Assembly: GCA_902773265.1 (NCBI GenBank)
Contig: CACYDZ010000026.1
Location: 1-5,136 of the forward strand
From: an uncultured Ruminococcus sp.
GTDB taxonomy: Bacteria; Bacillota; Clostridia; Oscillospirales; Acutalibacteraceae
Length of the DNA: 5,136 nt
Reading direction: 5' to 3'
Below are positions 1 through 5,033 of the stretch, piece by piece; the stretch's first letter is position 1; every line of letters begins with the position of its first letter. The notes beneath the pieces are model-generated. The model was given only the letters and a program-made list of their open reading frames with translations, did no database searches and was not told where the DNA came from. The translations under genes were made by a program, and so were the position numbers.

Positions 1-87
1 CCACTTTTTCAAAAGTGGTGGGGTTAAGGGGCAAAGCCCCTTAGCAGGATTTTAAAGGGCGGCAGCCCTTTAATCGGCTAAAAATTC
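1..87 (+). repeat. Composite hairpin repeat, copy 1 (5' end cut by window)
   Basis: This is a chain of perfect inverted repeats in the order B-C-D-E. Module B is CCACTTTT, loop TC, AAAAGTGG (1-18). Module C is TAAGGGGC, loop AAA, GCCCCTTA (25-43). Module D is TTAAAGGGC, loop GGCA, GCCCTTTAA (52-73). Tail E is GGCTAAAAATTC (76-87). The same order, with variant arms, recurs inverted at 2151-2264 and directly at 5034-5136. Module A, seen at the head of the other two copies, would lie just outside the window here. I see no open reading frame, so a non-autonomous or REP/MITE-like intergenic element is likely. The origin and function are not shown by the sequence. Confidence 0.8.
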
Positions 88-91
88 CAAA

Positions 92-115
92 CAAAATTTG
101 CGTAAGCAAATTTTG
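92..115. repeat. Perfect hairpin next to repeat copy 1
   Basis: A 10-bp perfect inverted repeat, CAAAATTTGC and GCAAATTTTG around loop GTAA, lies four bases beyond tail E of repeat copy 1. It is not seen next to the other two copies, so it may be an extra module or an independent hairpin. It is AT-rich and has no T-run after it on the plus strand. I therefore do not call it a terminator. Confidence 0.5.
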
Positions 116-127
116 ACATAATCCAAC

Positions 128-156
128 AAAAATGCCGTCTTTCCAGACGGCATTTT
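128..156 (-). terminator. Rho-independent terminator of the spoVM unit
   Basis: A 12-bp perfect stem, AAAATGCCGTCT and AGACGGCATTTT around a 4-base loop (129-156), begins about 22 bases after the spoVM stop codon. Read on the minus strand, the GC-rich core is followed by five Ts and then GTTGG, as expected for intrinsic termination. On the plus strand it is followed by TTTTCTTC. It could therefore also stop a plus-strand gene arriving from outside the window. Confidence 0.85.
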
Positions 157-178
157 CTTCGTATCTATGTACGGTAAC

Positions 179-271
179 TCAGTTCTGAGAAAAGTCAATC
201 TTCTTGATACCGTAAATTTTTCTCAGAAAGAAACCGATTACCTTTGGATTGTCAATCACTACCATTTTCAT
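179..271 (-). CDS. spoVM: Stage V sporulation protein SpoVM
   Basis: This is a 30-residue protein. It aligns without gaps to Bacillus subtilis SpoVM (26 residues, recalled from memory), sharing M1, K2, I6, P9, K10, G13, R17 and G21, with a basic pair near the end (K23-K24). P9 and the amphipathic helix after it are the features tied in Bacillus to recognition of the convex forespore membrane. In that family SpoVM is a mother-cell peripheral membrane peptide that anchors the SpoIVA coat basement layer, is needed for cortex and coat formation, and interacts with FtsH. The start ATG has AGGAG (282-286) ten bases upstream. A second in-frame ATG two codons later lacks a better site. The last four residues (FSQN) extend beyond the Bacillus length. 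The upstream small gene's stop overlaps the ribosome binding site, and a terminator follows. The assignment rests on pattern matching of a very short protein, but the collinear match is strong. Confidence 0.82.
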   Translation of the reverse strand: MKMVVIDNPKVIGFFLRKIYGIKKIDFSQN

Positions 272-281
272 AAGACACACA

Positions 282-287
282 CTCCTA
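282..287 (-). promoter_or_regulatory. spoVM ribosome binding site overlapping upstream stop codon
   Basis: On the minus strand the sequence TAGGAG contains both the TAG stop of the 52-residue gene (285-287) and the AGGAG Shine-Dalgarno of spoVM (282-286). Ribosomes ending the first gene would sit on the initiation site of the second. This arrangement favours translational coupling and a fixed ratio of the two products. Confidence 0.75.
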
Positions 288-443
288 TTTTCTGAAAGCT
301 GACACGGAAAGTATACACACCAGCAAAGCACAAAGTACTAACGAAACTTTACACGGAAGTATCGCTCCTAACAGCAACCCTATGCCTAACATAAGCATAT
401 AATTGCATTTTCCCTTGCCTTTTCGTCTGTAACAACATCTCAT
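285..443 (-). CDS. Small cysteine-rich membrane protein upstream of spoVM
   Basis: This is a 52-residue protein that I cannot assign to a named family. Residues 1-13 are basic and cysteine-rich (MRCCYRRKGKGKC). Residues about 15-50 are almost wholly hydrophobic: M16-P30 (MLMLGIGLLLGAILP), then C31-K32, then a second apolar run V33-F50, ending RK. This suggests one long or two short membrane segments, with the positive N-terminus inside the cell. The five cysteines are at 3, 4, 13, 31, 38 and 43 if C43 is counted, making six in all. The ATG has an excellent ribosome binding site, AGGCGGTGA (451-459), seven bases upstream, matching the ideal AGGAGGTGA at eight of nine positions. The stop overlaps the spoVM ribosome binding site, so the two form one operon. 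Tiny glycine/cysteine-rich membrane proteins of this look are common in clostridia. A sporulation role is inferred only from the neighbour. Confidence 0.72.
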   Translation of the reverse strand: MRCCYRRKGKGKCNYMLMLGIGLLLGAILPCKVSLVLCALLVCILSVSAFRK

Positions 444-473
444 TATACTTTCACCGCCTCATGCTTTTACTAC

Positions 474-505
474 ATAGTATGGCATCAGGGATTATGTGTT
501 ACAAC
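474..505 (-). promoter_or_regulatory. Candidate promoter of the small-protein/spoVM pair (sigma-E-like)
   Basis: The minus-strand octamer CATACTAT (474-481) resembles the mother-cell sigma-E -10 consensus, usually written CATACAnT. It lies 30 bases before the ATG of the 52-residue gene, leaving room for a short leader with its ribosome binding site. In Bacillus spoVM is a sigma-E gene, which makes this plausible. The -35 side is weak: TTGTAAC, about 16 bases upstream, overlaps the stop codon of the dockerin gene. The same bases could be read as a poor sigma-A promoter (TTGTAA, 19-base spacer, TACTAT). This is a tentative call. Confidence 0.3.
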
Positions 506-1962
506 TGAATTTTCTCCGCCATCAATAAAATATCCTGACTGTTCACCAATCCGTCACCATTCAAATCCGCAGAAACAAACTGTAATTCATTCAAATTATC
601 GCACTGCATAACATAATTACTCATTGCCTTTACATCATTGAAGTTGACATTCCCCTCCCCTGTCAGTTCGGCTTTGACGGAAATTTTATAAACACACACA
701 ACATTTTCATCACTTTGTGCTGTCAGCGTATATCCCGTACCAAGTTTACCACTTGTTTTTACGGTATTGTCTTTATTACGGAACAGTAATGTGTAATTGT
801 CCTGTATGATATTTTTCTTCAGTACAGCAATAGTCGTTCCGTCAGGAATATCCCATATAATATTTCGACCGGTGTCCACTTTATAATTGCTGATGAAAAA
901 TGTTTTGTTATCCTTAGCGGTTGGTGACGGGACATCGTTATTCTGTATACCGTTATCTGTGGATTGATGATTGTCGGGCTTATCCGTTGAAAGCATGGAA
1001 TTATCAGAAACAGACGGTTTTTCGGAATTTTGTCGGAATACCAATGCATCACTGCCAATTATTGCCAGTTTTCCCTGTCGTGAAAGCACATAGGCAACAT
1101 TATTTTTACTGCACATCTGTACATATCCACCATAGTTCAGACGATAAGCGGTATAATGTTCCTCATCGGATAAAAATACTTCAATTTTGCCATCGTAGTA
1201 TTTACAGCAGTAACCGTTGATAACTCCACCGTTTCTTTCACCTTGTATTCCGCTGGAAATTACCGTTTTATTGCGGATATCGGTTATATTACCCGAATAA
1301 TCGAAAACAACATTGTTCAATATGCTGATACCTGTCCGCATATCTCTGGTACTGAACAGACATTTTGGCATACCGTTATGGTGGATATCTACGCTGTAAA
1401 TATTGTTTCTGCCAAATAAATATAACTGTCTGTCATCGTAATTTATCGTATAGTCAATGATTTCATCGTCAACAGAAAAATCATAAATTTTCTTGCCGTA
1501 AATATCCGTACAGACAAACTGATGACGGTTATCTGTCATAAAACAAACGCAATTCTCCACTACACAAAAACGATACTCACTATTGATGGAAACACCATCT
1601 AATATGTAATGATAAACACTGTCATTTCTGACAGTGTAGTGATTGAGTACAGTTTTACCGTTGTTATCGGAAAGAGCGTAGATGTTATTGTTATAAGCCG
1701 TCACATTTCTGACAGTTCCCATAGCGTTGAATGTGATATTTTTACAGTCAGTTCCGTTAATAATACTGACATTTATTTCTTTCATGTTGTAGCGGAGAGT
1801 ATAGACATAAATATTATCCGTCATAAGCAGACAGTTTCCGCTGACGGATAATTGATAGGTAGTGATTGCCAGACTTCTGACGGGACAGAACAACAGGATT
1901 GTCATAACTGCCACCGATAAAAAGGTGATAGCTTTTAACTTTTCGATTTGATATTTTATCAC
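499..1962 (-). CDS. Secreted beta-propeller-like protein with C-terminal dockerin
   Basis: This is a protein of about 487 residues. The signal peptide has basic residues 3-10, hydrophobic core 12-25 and a likely cleavage after SLA (residue 32). Residues about 35-310 carry repeated aromatic, strand-forming units such as NIYVYTL, NIYALSDNNG, QLYLFGRNNIYSVDI and VAYVLSRQGKLAII, suggesting a beta-propeller. A Ser/Asn/Asp-rich linker (about 312-352) leads to a module of about 75 residues, which I recognise as the GTG-containing domain that often precedes dockerins in clostridia. The end is a type I dockerin. Its second calcium loop is canonical (D466, N468, D470, N474, D477). Its first is degenerate (E432, T434, E436, N440, D443). 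The mature protein has about eleven cysteines, which is unusual outside the cell. The dockerin implies docking to a cohesin scaffold; the propeller's ligand is unknown. The chosen GTG (1960-1962) has an SD-like AAGCGGTG six bases upstream; a GTG at 1969-1971 would add three residues but lacks one. Confidence 0.8.
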   Translation of the reverse strand: MIKYQIEKLKAITFLSVAVMTILLFCPVRSLAITTYQLSVSGNCLLMTDNIYVYTLRYNMKEINVSIINGTDCKNITFNAMGTVRNVTAYNNNIYALSDNNGKTVLNHYTVRNDSVYHYILDGVSINSEYRFCVVENCVCFMTDNRHQFVCTDIYGKKIYDFSVDDEIIDYTINYDDRQLYLFGRNNIYSVDIHHNGMPKCLFSTRDMRTGISILNNVVFDYSGNITDIRNKTVISSGIQGERNGGVINGYCCKYYDGKIEVFLSDEEHYTAYRLNYGGYVQMCSKNNVAYVLSRQGKLAIIGSDALVFRQNSEKPSVSDNSMLSTDKPDNHQSTDNGIQNNDVPSPTAKDNKTFFISNYKVDTGRNIIWDIPDGTTIAVLKKNIIQDNYTLLFRNKDNTVKTSGKLGTGYTLTAQSDENVVCVYKISVKAELTGEGNVNFNDVKAMSNYVMQCDNLNELQFVSADLNGDGLVNSQDILLMAEKIQL

Positions 1963-1996
1963 AAACTGCACCGCTTTACTTTGACAAGATATTCTT

Positions 1997-2026
1997 ATTT
2001 TAGCATAGTATTATGTGTTTTGTAAA
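1997..2026 (-). promoter_or_regulatory. Promoter of the dockerin-protein gene
   Basis: On the minus strand, TTTACA (2021-2026) is followed after 18 bases by TAAAAT (1997-2002). A TGC sits directly before the -10, making an extended -10 element. Both hexamers match the sigma-A consensus at five of six positions. Transcription would start near 1990, giving a leader of about 25 bases. This fits a start codon at 1962-1971. Confidence 0.65.
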
Positions 2027-2150
2027 AATCGTGCCAACTTCTCACGGATTATTTTCAGAAATTCATATTCTATTAACAATCTTTAATGAAAAATATGTTA
2101 CTATTTAGCTTATCAGTAGACAAATAGCCATTTGATTGAAAAATATTTAT
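2027..2150. other. AT-rich divergent intergenic DNA with no gene
   Basis: This is the stretch between the dockerin-gene promoter and repeat copy 2. It is very AT-rich and I find no frame with a start codon and ribosome binding site on either strand. The only structure noted is a weak 5-bp hairpin, CAAAT and ATTTG around AGCC (2121-2134). It could hold regulator sites for the minus-strand gene, but nothing recognisable is visible. Confidence 0.5.
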
Positions 2151-2264
2151 GAATTTTTACCAGTCAAAGGGCTTTGCCCTTTAAAATCCCACAAGGGGAC
2201 TTTGTCCCCTTGACCCCTACCACTTTTGAAAAAGTGGACAAAACTTTCAGTTGTGTAAGCTGAA
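2151..2264 (-). repeat. Composite hairpin repeat, copy 2 (complete, inverted)
   Basis: Read on the minus strand the order is A-B-C-D-E. Module A starts TTCAGCTTACACAAC (2250-2264); its region can fold as ACTTTCAG with CTGAAGGT (2243-2267, one G-T pair). Module B is CCACTTTT and AAAAGTGG (2220-2237). Module C is CAAGGGGAC and GTCCCCTTG (2192-2212). Module D is AAAGGGC and GCCCTTT (2166-2182). Tail E is GGTAAAAATTC (2151-2161). Compared with copy 1, module C has a changed outer pair (T-A to C-G) and an added A-T pair, both keeping the stem perfect. The copy lies between two divergent transcription units, upstream of the rimO promoter. Confidence 0.85.
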
Positions 2265-2405
2265 GGTGGGCTTTCTGTAATTACGCTTATATCATAACAC
2301 ATAAATGATGAAGAAACAACTTTTTCAGAAAAATACCGTCAGAATTGTCAAAATGTTCCGAATTTTTTGTGAACCGAAATTCAGAGTATTTTTACAATAA
2401 TGCTA
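2265..2405. other. Spacer between repeat copy 2 and the rimO promoter
   Basis: This is AT-rich, non-coding-looking DNA. A 31-codon frame begins at 2305 on the plus strand but has no ribosome binding site and looks like chance. An imperfect pairing of GAATTT with AAATTC occurs near 2360-2382. No RNA gene, riboswitch core or terminator with a T-run is evident. Confidence 0.45.
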
Positions 2406-2434
2406 GTGACAAAATATAGATTTTATGATAAAAT
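2406..2434 (+). promoter_or_regulatory. Promoter of the rimO-pgsA-acetyltransferase operon
   Basis: GTGACA (2406-2411, five of six to TTGACA) and TAAAAT (2429-2434, five of six to TATAAT) are separated by the ideal 17 bases. TGA before the -10 gives an extended -10 motif. The predicted start is near 2441, leaving a leader of about 67 bases to the rimO ATG. This is the strongest sigma-A-type promoter I can see in the window. Confidence 0.72.
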
Positions 2435-2507
2435 TACCCTATGTATAGATTGCCATTATGTGTGAAAAAGCAAAACAATATTGTGGAAAATGGTGGAGAA
2501 TAGAATT

Positions 2508-3839
2508 ATGAATGAAAAAATAGGAATGGTCAGTCTGGGCTGTGCCAAAAATCAGGTTGATGCCGAAATGATGCTGTTCACCCTCAGACAAAACGGTTAT
2601 CAGATTGTCAACGACCCTGCTATGGCTGATGTTGTGATTGTGAATACCTGTGGGTTTATCGAATCCGCCAAACAGGAGAGTATCAACGAAATTATCGAAC
2701 TGGGCAAGCTGAAAAATGAGGGGAAAATCAAAGGCATTATTGTTACAGGCTGTCTGGCGGAAAGATATCAGCATATGATAAAAGAAGAATTGTATGAAGT
2801 GGATTCCGTTTTAGGGATAGGGGCAAATGAAAGTATAGGAGAGGTTGTGGCAAAATGTCTTGAGGGTGTATCGCAGGAGGTATATCCCGACAAACTCTGC
2901 TGTCCGCTGGAAGGAAACAGAATACAAAGTACTCCACGACATTATGCTTATCTCAAATTAGGTGACGGGTGTGATAACCGCTGTACTTATTGTGCTATTC
3001 CCATGATAAGAGGAAAATTCCGCAGTCGGACAATGGAAGCGATTGTCGAAGAAGCGAAAACGCTGGTTCACAACGGTGTCAGGGAATTAATTCTTATTGC
3101 CCAGGATGTCACACGGTACGGAATGGATTTATACCATGAATACCGTCTGCCGTCTTTACTCAACGAACTGTGTAAAATTGAAAATCTGCACTGGATACGC
3201 CTGTTATACTGTTACCCTGATGCTGTGACAGACGAACTTATCGACTGTATGGCAACTCAGGAAAAAATATTGCCCTATATTGACCTCCCTCTCCAACACT
3301 GTAACAACCGTATCTTAAAGAAAATGAACCGTCGTGGCAATAAACAGCTGATGACAGAAGTTATTCATAAACTGCGTGACCGAATACCGGATATCACTAT
3401 AAGAACAACCTTTATCTGTGGATTTCCGGGTGAAACAGAAGAGGAATTTGAAGAATTATCCGCATTTGTACAGGAAATACAGTTTGAACGAATGGGTTGT
3501 TTTGCGTATTCCAGAGAAGAAGATACACCCGCCTATGATTTTCCCGAACAGATTGATGAGGAAATCAAAGAAAAAAGAGCTGAAATTCTGATGGAACAGC
3601 AAATGGCAATTATGGAAAAATACTGTCAGTCACTTATCGGCAAAACGGTAGAAGTGGTATGTGAGGGATTTGACCGTTATGCACAGTGTTATTTCGGGCG
3701 TTCCCGAGCGGATTCCCCTGATGTAGACGGCAAGGTATTTTTCAGTGCTGATGAGGATAATCTGCCGAACATCGGCGAATTTGTGAGGGTGAAGATTGAC
3801 GATTATATTGACTGTGACCCTGTCGGAACAGTCATCTGA
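2508..3839 (+). CDS. rimO: Ribosomal protein uS12 methylthiotransferase RimO
   Basis: This is a radical-SAM methylthiotransferase of 443 residues, the normal family length. It adds a methylthio group to a conserved aspartate of ribosomal protein uS12 in the cytoplasm, using S-adenosylmethionine. The N-terminal MTTase domain (about 4-115) carries the auxiliary cluster cysteines C12 (SLGCAKNQVD), C48 (NTCGF) and C82 (TGCLAER). The radical SAM domain has the CxxxCxxC triad C155, C159 and C162 (GDGCDNRCTYCAIP). A C-terminal TRAM domain (about 376-443) holds GRSRADSPDVDG. The opening MNEKIGMVSLGCAKNQVD and the GRSRADSPDVDG block favour RimO over the tRNA enzyme MiaB. The ATG at 2508 is preceded by GGTGGAG with nine bases between; an in-frame TTG at 2481 would add nine residues not typical of the family. 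It is the first gene of the operon. Confidence 0.95.
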   Translation: MNEKIGMVSLGCAKNQVDAEMMLFTLRQNGYQIVNDPAMADVVIVNTCGFIESAKQESINEIIELGKLKNEGKIKGIIVTGCLAERYQHMIKEELYEVDSVLGIGANESIGEVVAKCLEGVSQEVYPDKLCCPLEGNRIQSTPRHYAYLKLGDGCDNRCTYCAIPMIRGKFRSRTMEAIVEEAKTLVHNGVRELILIAQDVTRYGMDLYHEYRLPSLLNELCKIENLHWIRLLYCYPDAVTDELIDCMATQEKILPYIDLPLQHCNNRILKKMNRRGNKQLMTEVIHKLRDRIPDITIRTTFICGFPGETEEEFEELSAFVQEIQFERMGCFAYSREEDTPAYDFPEQIDEEIKEKRAEILMEQQMAIMEKYCQSLIGKTVEVVCEGFDRYAQCYFGRSRADSPDVDGKVFFSADEDNLPNIGEFVRVKIDDYIDCDPVGTVI

Positions 3840-3857
3840 AAGTAAAGGTGACAGAAT

Positions 3858-4427
3858 ATGAATTTGCCGAATAAACTGACTTTACTGCGAATCATTTTAG
3901 TTCCGTTTTTTGTGGCATTTTTGCTGACAGACAAAATCCCTCTGAATAATATATGGGCAATGCTTGTTTTTATTATTGCCTCTCTCACCGACTTCTTTGA
4001 CGGACGCTATGCCAGAAAATATCATATGATAACCGATTTCGGCAAATTTGCTGACCCATTGGCAGATAAAATTCTGGTGATATCCGCTTTCTGTTGCTTT
4101 GTAGAGATGGATATTATGAGTTGTATACCGCTGATTATCATTTTATTTCGGGAATTTGCCGTTACTTCTGTCAGACTGGTTTCTGCTACACAAGGCAAAG
4201 TTGTTGCTGCCAATATTTTTGGCAAAATAAAAACCGTCAGTCAGATTGTTGCCATTATTATTATCATTTTAAATCTCATCATTCCTCAACTGTTCGGTAA
4301 TGTGATACCACAACAAATCTTTACCGTTATCAACACCGTTGCTGTCTGGATATCTGTTGTATTTACAGTCGTTTCGGGAATTATCTATCTGAAAGCTAAT
4401 GTGGATATCTATAAAACTATGAAATAA
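3858..4427 (+). CDS. pgsA: CDP-diacylglycerol-glycerol-3-phosphate 3-phosphatidyltransferase
   Basis: This is an integral membrane enzyme of 189 residues, normal for PgsA. It makes phosphatidylglycerol phosphate from CDP-diacylglycerol and glycerol 3-phosphate, the committed step to phosphatidylglycerol and cardiolipin. The full CDP-alcohol phosphotransferase signature is present: D45, D48-G49, A52-R53, G62, D66 and D70 (core DFFDGRYARK, then GKFADPLADK). The typical N-terminus NLPNKLTLLRI and the later REFAVTSVR and GKIKTVSQ blocks support PgsA rather than another phospholipid synthase. Several hydrophobic segments are evident at about 10-24, 31-45, 72-97, 125-145 and 155-178. The ATG follows AAAGGTGA by six bases and lies 18 bases after the rimO stop. 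Adjacency of rimO and pgsA is common in Bacillota. Confidence 0.94.
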   Translation: MNLPNKLTLLRIILVPFFVAFLLTDKIPLNNIWAMLVFIIASLTDFFDGRYARKYHMITDFGKFADPLADKILVISAFCCFVEMDIMSCIPLIIILFREFAVTSVRLVSATQGKVVAANIFGKIKTVSQIVAIIIIILNLIIPQLFGNVIPQQIFTVINTVAVWISVVFTVVSGIIYLKANVDIYKTMK

Positions 4428-4447
4428 TACAACAGGAGATTTTGTCT

Positions 4448-5008
4448 ATGAAAACAAAAAAACAAAGCGTATGGTATAACGACTATATCCGTACAACAGA
4501 TGATGACAGATTTATCCTTTCTCATTTTCTGCGTGACTTCTTCTTTCAGCACCGCCTGAGGTATATGGTGTATTTCCGTACCGCACAGCATACCAGAAGC
4601 CGTCTTGTCAAAATCTTTTGTGAATATAAACTTTTCCGCCTCTGCCGTAAGTACGGTATCGAAATCAAGACAAGTACTAAAATCGGTGAGGGGTTTGTGA
4701 TGTGTCACCCTTATAATATCACCGTCACACCGTTTGCTACTATCGGCAGAAATGTCAATATGATGAAAGGCTCTACTATCGGTCTTTCGGAGGGAAAACA
4801 TAAAGGCGCTCCGACTATCGGGGATTGTGTCTATATCGGTATCAATGCGGTGGTTATCGGTAAGATTACCATTGGTAATGATGTTATGATTGCTCCGAAT
4901 ACAATGGTGAATTGTGATGTTCCTGACCACAGTATCGTTATCGGTAATCCCTGTCAGATTATTCACCGTGAAAACGCTACTGCTGAATATCTTAATTACA
5001 AAATTTAA
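4448..5008 (+). CDS. Serine-acetyltransferase-like hexapeptide-repeat acetyltransferase
   Basis: This protein of 186 residues has a C-terminal left-handed beta-helix. Hexapeptide turns run from about residue 74 to 168 (KIGEGFV, TIGRNVN, TIGDCVY, VIGKITIG, VIGNP). An N-terminal helical part (about 1-70) is rich in aromatic and basic residues. The layout matches the short serine acetyltransferase-like family: MCHPYNITV with likely catalytic H87, KGSTIG, GAPTIGDCVYIG and the ending VPDHSIVIGNPCQII. It would transfer acetyl from acetyl-CoA. Full CysE is about 270 residues with a larger helical domain. The CH in place of the usual DH or GH leaves the acceptor open: serine, or a sugar of an exopolysaccharide. 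The ATG at 4448 follows AGGAG (4434-4438) by nine bases; a TTG at 4442 is too close to that site. It is the last gene of the operon, 20 bases after pgsA. Confidence 0.82.
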   Translation: MKTKKQSVWYNDYIRTTDDDRFILSHFLRDFFFQHRLRYMVYFRTAQHTRSRLVKIFCEYKLFRLCRKYGIEIKTSTKIGEGFVMCHPYNITVTPFATIGRNVNMMKGSTIGLSEGKHKGAPTIGDCVYIGINAVVIGKITIGNDVMIAPNTMVNCDVPDHSIVIGNPCQIIHRENATAEYLNYKI

Positions 5009-5033
5009 TGTGTTTGATAATCTTTATCACAAG

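Noticed and set aside
1..115. A CRISPR array from the closely spaced repeats
   Set aside because: The units are different palindromes in a fixed order, not identical direct repeats separated by unique spacers, and no cas gene is present.
921..1220. Plus-strand open frame of 99 codons within the dockerin gene
   Set aside because: It lies wholly opposite the dockerin-protein coding sequence, has no credible ribosome binding site, and its translation shows no recognisable domain.
2305..2400. Plus-strand 31-codon frame starting ATGATGAAGAAACAA in the rimO upstream region
   Set aside because: There is no Shine-Dalgarno before it, it ends before the rimO promoter -35, and the peptide looks like translated AT-rich spacer.
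2441..2507. A riboswitch or leader peptide in the rimO 5' leader
   Set aside because: The leader is about 67 bases, AT-rich, and shows no conserved aptamer core, terminator hairpin or peptide with its own ribosome binding site.
2439..2774. Minus-strand open frame of 111 codons across the rimO start
   Set aside because: It overlaps the rimO promoter and the conserved rimO N-terminus. It is explained as the antisense of the MTTase domain.
4409..4966. A long minus-strand open frame of about 185 codons opposite the acetyltransferase gene
   Set aside because: It is antisense to a well-supported gene with family motifs and its own ribosome binding site. The antisense translation is low-complexity, rich in Asp, His, Thr and Ile, which is typical of a shadow frame.
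5015..5029. Small hairpin TGATAA/TTATCA after the acetyltransferase stop as a terminator
   Set aside because: The stem is only six AT-rich pairs and no T-run follows, so it is too weak to call.
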